From Candidatus Iainarchaeum sp. (GTDB lineage Archaea; Iainarchaeota; Iainarchaeia; Iainarchaeales; DTGL01): a stretch of 46,001 bases of DNA. The notes below the pieces were generated by a model. That model did not search any database. It was not told the DNA's origin and worked only from the letters and a program-made list of their open reading frames with translations. Each line of letters starts with the position of its first letter. Position 1 is the first letter of the stretch. Of this stretch, positions 38,701-44,600 are shown one piece after another. Location of the stretch: contig JAGGVE010000004.1 of NCBI GenBank assembly GCA_021163505.1, positions 1 to 46,001 of the forward strand, written 5' to 3'. The position numbers were made by a program, and so were the translations under genes.

Positions 38701-41672
38701 GTGTTCCAAAAGGTTCAGCAAGCACCAGCTTAATGCCAAGAAGCATAACTGGCACGACCACTGGTACGCAAACAACTACCACAACAGGCACTGGCTGCCC
38801 AGAAGGCCTTATGTGTTTGCCAAAAGAGGATGGTAGCTCTGGCACGGAAATCACAATAGATCCTATAACAGGAGAATATACGATTAGCTGTGCAACTGAA
38901 TGCGTTACTCCGGAAGAATATGAGAGAAGAACAAATCCTGAATGGCAGAGTACCAAAGAGAGCGAATTAACTGACGCACAGATATGCGAGCAAAAAGGTT
39001 ATCTGTATTGTGAGCCGGGCTATAGTTGCATGTGCACCGGCGCTGTTTGTACAGCTAATCCTAACGTTACTGTTGAATATAATGGTCGCACAGTAAACTG
39101 CTGTGATCCTTTAAAGCATGGGGAATGTGTAGCCAGTGGCGCATCATCTGCTCCAGCGGCCACATTACCAAAAGCTCCAGCAGGCTTCCTAGCTATAACC
39201 GATATAGGCAGTTTACTTGGCAAATCGTTCGATATATTTGGGGAAATAACGAATATTGAAGACCCATGGACAGGAGCTTTGATTGGCTTTGTTGCAGGAA
39301 CGCTCTTCAAGTACTGGGAACAGAGCAAGAATGTTGGTGAATTTCCAGTGACTGTTGCAGTGAAAGACCTTGTGATAAATTCAGTGAAGATAATAATGCC
39401 AAAAGGCCTTGAAGAGGAAGAGGAAACGCTAATAAGCGTTGAGATGCGCGAATCCAAGGTAGAAAGCACTACAGAGAATCCATTAGGCATAGAGGAAACT
39501 GAGCTCATATTCAAGAACAATGGAATAAGTCAGGAAGAGCCCTATAAGCCTATCTATAGGGTGCTTAAGGTTGAGGGTGAGCGCTTAGATTATAACACGG
39601 AGTACTTTATAGACAGCAAGAAAAAAGCGCAGAAGATGCGCGAAATGGAGCCTACTGTCAAGAGTCGTGAGCCCTTCACGCAAAAATTCCATCTGCAGTT
39701 TAACGCTTACAAGCCGAAGCCAACGGATATTGTTGTAAGGCCTGAAACGAGCTGCAAGATTGGTAACTTGATAGGTTCTACGGGCAAAAATGCTTTGCCT
39801 AAAGTTAAGTTCAAGTGGAACTGGCGCGATATAGAGATCAATGAATGTGATGAAGGAGGCAACGAAACATATTGTGATGCAGTACAATTCAGCATAGAGC
39901 TCCTCAAGAAGATACATAAAGTTGATGAGCTGCTAAGAGGGCAGCAGGTTAACTGCCCGTCTGCAGAGGGCATACTCAGCGAAAAAACACAAAGTCTAGA
40001 TGAACTAAAGCTTGATGTTGCTCTAACCAGAATAAAGATTGAAAAGAGCGGAAAGAATGCAAAGGTAATAGGCACTATCGAGAGCAATAACAACAAAGAG
40101 ATGACTGTCAATGTAGTAATAACTCTGCAAAAGGATGGAAGCACTGAAACAATTGCCTGCCCGGAAGGAGCGGAAAAAGCGGTGAAGGTTATAAGCAAAG
40201 AAGAGGTTTCCTGTACATTCAACGATTTGAGTGATGGTTTATACACTGCCAGAATAACAATCTATCCACAGCTCAATACTTGCGAATCAGAATGTAAGAA
40301 TGAAAATACTGGCAATGATGTGCTGTTCACAAAGCTTCTTGTTGGTGGCGCAGCAGGCGTATTCGAAAAGTGCGAACCTTACAGCACAGATCGCCTGGAA
40401 GAGTTTATAGCAGCTAACCCGAACAACACCAACCTTAAGAAAGCCTTGGAGCTCGTAAGCTTCAATGCTTATCTTATAAAAGATGGCTATACTCTGGACT
40501 TCAGAAAAGACTTCCATGAGTTCAGCGAGGCTAAAGACTTCTTCAATGCACCAACATGGTATAAAGGCGAATCAGGTCTGGGCAAATACTTTGTAAACCC
40601 GGAGTTGCTTGAGTTTAAGTCGCCATTCTTAAGGCCTGAGTTTGGTTATCTGCCAGCAGGCAAATACCATGTGAGAATAAATATCACTTATGATAACGAC
40701 AGCTGGTGCTTGTTTGATGAGACCACACCAGATGCAAAGATTGAGATTTATTTAGAGCGTTTAGCAACGCCGGAGCCTGATTCGGTATTCTATTATCTGC
40801 CATTTGATGGTTTAATCGGCGTTGATAGCGAGAACGGCAGGCAAGGGTATGGAATAAACTTCAGACAGGAGTCAGAGCAAAGCATATTAATAAATGAAGA
40901 TATTTCGCAGCCTGTTAGAACAACTACAATCGCAAACTCAACCCCAATTCCAGGCGGCTGGCTTTACGCAAAAGAAGTTCAAAACTTTAAGACTCTGAAC
41001 AACGATATGCGCGGCGTGCTCTTAGATATAGAGAGGGGCTCAGAAGATACTTATATGGTGTTCAGTCCAAGCAGAGCAACGCCGGTGATATTGCATATCA
41101 CTGGTGGAAATAGAAGAAAGGCCTATGCGTTCTACCAAGTTACTGTAGATGGACAACCGCAACAAGGCTCAAGCTATTTAGCTACATGGACCGGCATAGG
41201 AAAAGGCTGTAGAGACTTCAGTGATGCAGAGGTCACAGAAACGTTCAATAATAGGCGCGATGTTAGAGGCGGCACAGGTAGAGTGAAATGTGCGGGCAGC
41301 TTCGGTACGCATCAATATGGCATAGAATGGTGCGATGTGAAGAGAAGGGGCAGCGTATTCCTTAAAACAGTGTTCTTCACGCCTCTGCGAAGCGCAAGCA
41401 TACTTGAGCTTGTAGAAGCTGCTGACGATGCCACATTCATAGCGCCAAATGGTACTGGAAAGCAGATAGAGTTAAGCGGTATAACAGGCCTGAACATTAC
41501 CTCTGTGGAGAAGATCTTGGAGCTTGTTGAGCAAGAAAAAGTTTGTGTTGCGGGTGTAGGCAACAGCGTTAAAGCCACATTCTTCTGGAACCCAAAGAAT
41601 TTAATAGATTCAACGCTTTCTAATATAGTGGAAAGCGTACCACAGCAGTGCATAGCGCCAGAAGCCAGCTGA
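32796..41672 (+). CDS. Giant membrane-anchored surface protein, paralog 3 (2958 aa) with internal Cys-rich repeat block
   Basis: N-terminus LQSLKDLYYHLEDKYYDLIDRIST, TM SFALLLLIIAVLIGYVLISF. CarboxypepD_reg-like repeats (YPLEGASVTIINGE...TNEDGML). Module GLHIRTGKY...KWVNLEW...WRAWAVKENKVIRDPVDYSLGD...LYARAY; many CC/C repeats from 37230. Confidence 0.93.
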   Translation: MGILQSLKDLYYHLEDKYYDLIDRISTRIPIYKVTDAIDKVVPSFALLLLIIAVLIGYVLISFTPAIMPKKAEISVLVEYRDRYGAKYPLEGASVTIINGELSTTIDTNEDGMLSTPYYAKIGDVIQISIAKDGFKPKPYSTELEVDSEIEHIHVVLDEIIKFKDVRFRLVDEDGNPIANKFVSLSFECGNDAEAPADIETMTDYTGLVEVNDVPIECDPLLVSVSAKGYEALVREPVRDGSAIVLKPKEELKPPEEKGRIIVSVLFKGEPVTDPIAVELYKDTGAAPMFMEYKTTDNGQVIFEVLAGTYKVKTRATQKYDSAESNFITVGADEYRTVTLEIRERIIGHIKLKVIDEANEEPLKDVRVTLMKESTQVAFDETDENGYVQFNLTKDESFTVVIDHPEYCLARLTDVRKSDSVIEVKLKKYTGDCGGVLIAKVVDEDDNPIANAMVGIFDEKGNSLGWAERITDINGEAEFKGLRAGKYKFFAYKGYGSGWSDVVEYRVREAVEERATIVLHIPKATIELRVVNYDSEPLPFSDVTLKNADTDKLLAGPVKVEDLNGKISFTVDAGIPFYAYITNPQYASYSTEAITLKPNEQRFMQVVLEPKRISGEIKVDFLGLFKGDKTASVVAAGKEYIAKFRLSVPEQANYQKFGLHIRTGKYNMMEKDFIYIKDVYAPGKPNIIRGTSFNPGQGITYDTQFLSADGSKWVNLEWASGRTGTIYVNARIKIKKTAVEEELPIFWRAWAVKENKVIRDPVDYSLGDTASEQDLYARAYKRTFQVGMEKLCTDKWCVSLKILDIENDIAEYVDETYSAKVGKEYKLSFSILNNSPYETDTFDNVQLKILNSEKNITFKEYEIIGDTITQGTANANETSYIKIGNLPRNKEVRGEITFVPNAAMAGTIMIRLHDPARHAHIFEKEILVDIAAANEFIVEFKTASEEFAAEPPLLPSGIENTVVIRVRDKATELEVSEASVKIKDKFGATLVSTSTTSRGLAEITLPALMPADVIYLVVEKPDYAEFTKEIRVDEKVLKIEPEKIGIQLNVHTKPLDSVTVRLLNETEMELKVESIELRGDFLGLIDNEKVHDWLTSEYFGRTIAARDKLDIALKVQLSDLGKLLNESKQLSGKLIIVVSSAGQSWLAERDVDITIGLGGEVDNPACLILSINEWKAATKSNEVRTDFTIVNTCTLNGKPIKLQNLSAKIEWQSNQLGDYYIEMGENTIELRGAYFKVLRGTINEEEELPAMLTFAPDGGVTGKAQATITISAEHPTQGGKEVLTASIQTEIDIISLDNCVRFDKDLVRVKPGEEGSFTIETKDCGAAVDFMLDTELALAEKEFTLQSSDSKQVTILGGEYIPGQYPIYVKTRSVGESEYSIKKLIRVIMEPEGCLRLNRYEYDIYDDPNDPYDGFDVGKLINECYKKKENITISFDERNWLEAMKTGAVWAIVGFIYGGIQSVRHGKDFFGFPLPSTVCEEAGYEYCGAKMECKGEKIKVVNNVTCCASECIAEEVDVKEKICAKKGARYCGFGNCPEGKEKIVEGVKCCTDKCITEQLLENSDAKCKDVNENYDFCSVPPFSDVEEICPAQYGYERVGDIWCCRGPCQKAQPSLFEEICKNPGSGEGPFYYCNPTLGESCPSEDKIVNVSGVACCTVECVGGATGTETPNESKLSPENALSACQQANPTYTYCNPAANLTCKALPGAELNPIVEVTYVNDATGEEIPINCCDTRYGQCVAETTQPAKTGEMSPADTQESLTCYNEGMGPYCPKREGMESFCENQADGTTALPIMTNGVPCCPKGFNCEYAQAGSNTYVSGDAVVQIGAPCPKAGYGVQCPIEGTCSSTYCGNCIKNPRKPLKVSTTYCCPYSSYNKCILPDGREVVEGQTYTQAATQTQTPGNAASTQYTYSNEQICAQPSLIDPRWPAGVYNYYYCHSGEECSGSPVKIYYNGDYSQGYVECCDGACVPKGSASTSLMPRSITGTTTGTQTTTTTGTGCPEGLMCLPKEDGSSGTEITIDPITGEYTISCATECVTPEEYERRTNPEWQSTKESELTDAQICEQKGYLYCEPGYSCMCTGAVCTANPNVTVEYNGRTVNCCDPLKHGECVASGASSAPAATLPKAPAGFLAITDIGSLLGKSFDIFGEITNIEDPWTGALIGFVAGTLFKYWEQSKNVGEFPVTVAVKDLVINSVKIIMPKGLEEEEETLISVEMRESKVESTTENPLGIEETELIFKNNGISQEEPYKPIYRVLKVEGERLDYNTEYFIDSKKKAQKMREMEPTVKSREPFTQKFHLQFNAYKPKPTDIVVRPETSCKIGNLIGSTGKNALPKVKFKWNWRDIEINECDEGGNETYCDAVQFSIELLKKIHKVDELLRGQQVNCPSAEGILSEKTQSLDELKLDVALTRIKIEKSGKNAKVIGTIESNNNKEMTVNVVITLQKDGSTETIACPEGAEKAVKVISKEEVSCTFNDLSDGLYTARITIYPQLNTCESECKNENTGNDVLFTKLLVGGAAGVFEKCEPYSTDRLEEFIAANPNNTNLKKALELVSFNAYLIKDGYTLDFRKDFHEFSEAKDFFNAPTWYKGESGLGKYFVNPELLEFKSPFLRPEFGYLPAGKYHVRINITYDNDSWCLFDETTPDAKIEIYLERLATPEPDSVFYYLPFDGLIGVDSENGRQGYGINFRQESEQSILINEDISQPVRTTTIANSTPIPGGWLYAKEVQNFKTLNNDMRGVLLDIERGSEDTYMVFSPSRATPVILHITGGNRRKAYAFYQVTVDGQPQQGSSYLATWTGIGKGCRDFSDAEVTETFNNRRDVRGGTGRVKCAGSFGTHQYGIEWCDVKRRGSVFLKTVFFTPLRSASILELVEAADDATFIAPNGTGKQIELSGITGLNITSVEKILELVEQEKVCVAGVGNSVKATFFWNPKNLIDSTLSNIVESVPQQCIAPEAS
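37230..39140 (+). repeat. About ten degenerate Cys-rich modules (pattern C-x(n)-YC-...-C-...-V-x-CC-x(3-7)-C-V) in paralog 3
   Basis: Examples: CEEAGYEYCGAKMECKGEKIKVVNNVTCCASECIA; CAKKGARYCGFGNCPEGKEKIVEGVKCCTDKCIT; CQQANPTYTYCNPAANLTC...INCCDTRYGQCVA; CEQKGYLYCEPGYSCMC...VNCCDPLKHGECVA. Confidence 0.85.
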
Positions 41673-41684
41673 AGGTGATAGCCT

Positions 41685-44600
41685 GTGTCCATAAAGGATA
41701 ACCTGACAGATTTTTGGGAAACGGTAAAGGAGTCTTACTATGATTTGGAAGAAAAGATTGGGTTTCCTCCCATATTGCTTCTGCTTGCGCTACTTGTGGT
41801 AGTACTGCTATATTTCTTATTTTTTGTTCCAAAAGAGCCTATTCAGCCAAAGGAGGTAGAGCTCACTGTCTTTTTTAAAGACGAGGAAGGCAACGCTTTA
41901 CCTGATTTAGAAGTAAATGTTTCTGTAGATGGTAATATTATCAAAAAGTTCACTAACTCGAGAGGCGCTGTTGTAATTGAAGTAAAACCCAACTCCGAAA
42001 TTGTTGTTTCTGTGGATAGTGCAAATTACGAAAGCATCAGCAAAACATTTTTTATTGGAGAAAATAACAGAACAGAAACAATAACGCTAAAGCTCAAAAC
42101 CAAACCCTTGGAAAAAAGAACCCTGCGCTTTGAAGATGAGAAAGGTTTAATAAAAGGAAAGAAAATAAGGGCAAAGATTAGCTGTGCCAATAAGGCGATT
42201 CCTCCGTGGTATGAAGAAGACACTGATATGGATGGCATAATAGAAGTAACGCTGCCCTTAAACTGTGGTGAAATAAGCGTTGATGCTGAAATCGAAGGTT
42301 ATGAAAGGCAGGAAGCGGCACACATGAAAGGCAGCGAGATTTTACTATTTTTCAAAAAGATTGAACCACCAAAAGGGAATCTGCGTATTAGGGTGGTTGA
42401 TGAAGAGCAAAACCTTATTTTGAATAAAAACATAAAAGTGTCTATTGAAAAAGACGGTGAGCGCGATTATAAATTCACGCAAGGGTATGGAATAGTAGAT
42501 TTTAAGAATCTTTTAGTCGGTACATACAACATCTATGTAAGCGATCCTTCTGGTGACTATGCAGCAAGTCGTATGGTAGCAGAGGTAATCGCGAAGCAAA
42601 CGGTTGAAGTTACTATAGAAATGAAAAAGGCAATAAAGGCAGTACTTAAAGTAAAGGTTATTGACCGAAACACAGGAGTTGCGATTGAAGGGGCAACAGT
42701 AAAACTAATGGAAAACTATGAAACTGTTGATGAGAGAACAACCTCTGAAAATGGGCTTGTAGAGTTTGCAATCTTTGATCTTAAAGATTATAGCGTAATC
42801 GCAAAGAAAGAAGGCGGCATTGGCACTGGCTACTTTGCAAAAAGCGTTGATGTAAACGCTGCTGACCTGAACTCGCTTATAACAATAGAGCTTGAGAAAA
42901 TAACACAAGAAAATAGTGGAAAAACAATTGTAAAGGTAATCGATGAGGATGGCAGGCCAGTCAAGGATGCAAAGGTAATGTTCCGCTATAAGGAAACAGA
43001 AGCAATTGTTGAGCTCAATTCTGAGCAGAATTATAAACTAACCGATGCGAATGGGACTGCAATATTTTATCTGGGCACGATTGAGGAAGAAATATACCCT
43101 TATGCAATAAAGTATCCTGCAACTGGCGGCTCTGCAAACCAAGCAAAGCGAATAGACCCCTATGAAGAAAATCACTTTGAGGTATTAATGCACATAGGAG
43201 AGAGCACGCTCAATATAAAGGCGCTTAAGACTGATGGCACTTTGCTTGAAGAGAGCTACTTTGAGGTATTTTCAGCTACTGATGGTAGTTCCATATCAAA
43301 TGGAAAAATACCTATGGTGGACGGCACATACAGCTACAGTATCAAAGCAGATAAGAAGATCTACGTAGTTGTGAGTAAGGAAGGCTATCTTAGCTATGAA
43401 AGTGAAGAAATTGCACTATGGCCTGGCCAAAGCTATGAAATAAACGCGATTATGCGTAAAGTTGGCGAGGTGCGCGAACCGCTAATTGAATTTTTGGGAG
43501 CATTTAAAGGAGATGTGAAAGAGGAAGCGCTCAGAGCAAACAACGAGTATGAATTCAAATTCAATCTTGTCTTCCCAGATAACAATGATCTAGATAAGGC
43601 GGGCTTCCATTTCAGAGTTGGTGATAATAATAGCGTTGAGCTAGAACCGATGTTCATAAAGGATGTAAAAACTACTGCGGATGTGATAATAAAGGGAAAA
43701 ACGTACAGACCGAAGAAAGGCCAAGCACTAGAGGAATTAACTGAAAGTGATGCGAAGTGGGTTACATTAGAATGGATAAAGCCAAAAAGTGGCACATACA
43801 AAGTAAGCGTTGTTGTAAAAATAAGGCAAGCAGTATTTCCAAAAACAAAGCTTAGCTTCTATTATAGAAGTTATAGTGTAAAGGGCTCGCGCTATATAAG
43901 AAGTCCTGTTGATGCAGAGCTTGGCGAGCAGGAAAATACGCAGAGTAAAGATGCACTATATGCTGAATGCTTCTCAGCAACATATTTTGAAGGTTCAGAG
44001 CCACTATGCAGCGAAGCATTCTGCTATAAGGGCGACTGGCTTTATGATAAGCAAGAGGATATATTCTTAGAAAAGCCGTATTCACTAACTGTGCTTGGCG
44101 ATTATAATTTCCTATTCAGTATTATGAACAATTCTGTAAATGAATACAATGAAGTAAGGCTTGTGGTGAAAAATGTAACAAACAAAAAGAAAGACAACGC
44201 GCTTGATTTCGAAAAGGTCATATTCGAAGGCCCAGCCAAGCAAACAACTGAGCTAATCCCGGAAAATTCAGAATTCACAATTGAAAATATTGAAGGCTTT
44301 ACTTACACAAAGGAAATAAGCGCCAATATCAGGTTTAAAGCAAAGAAAGAAACAACCACAGGCATAGAAATTCAGCTAATAGCAGACAAACAGGTCGTAT
44401 TCTCTAAAGAGGTTGAATTTATAGTTTATTCTAATGACTTGCTGAATGTGAAAATAGAGCCAGAACGATTCATCCCTTTCAAAAAGCACACGCTAAAGGC
44501 AACTGTAGAGGACTCACAAGGAAATAAGATAAGTGATGCCTTGGTTAGGGTCATTAGAGAAACGCCTGATAATGTAAAGCAGGTTATGCATGCATTCACA

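Noticed and set aside
37230-39140. CRISPR-like or DNA-level tandem repeat
   Set aside because: Periodicity is at the Cys-pattern protein level only; no near-identical DNA repeats or regular spacers seen here or elsewhere.
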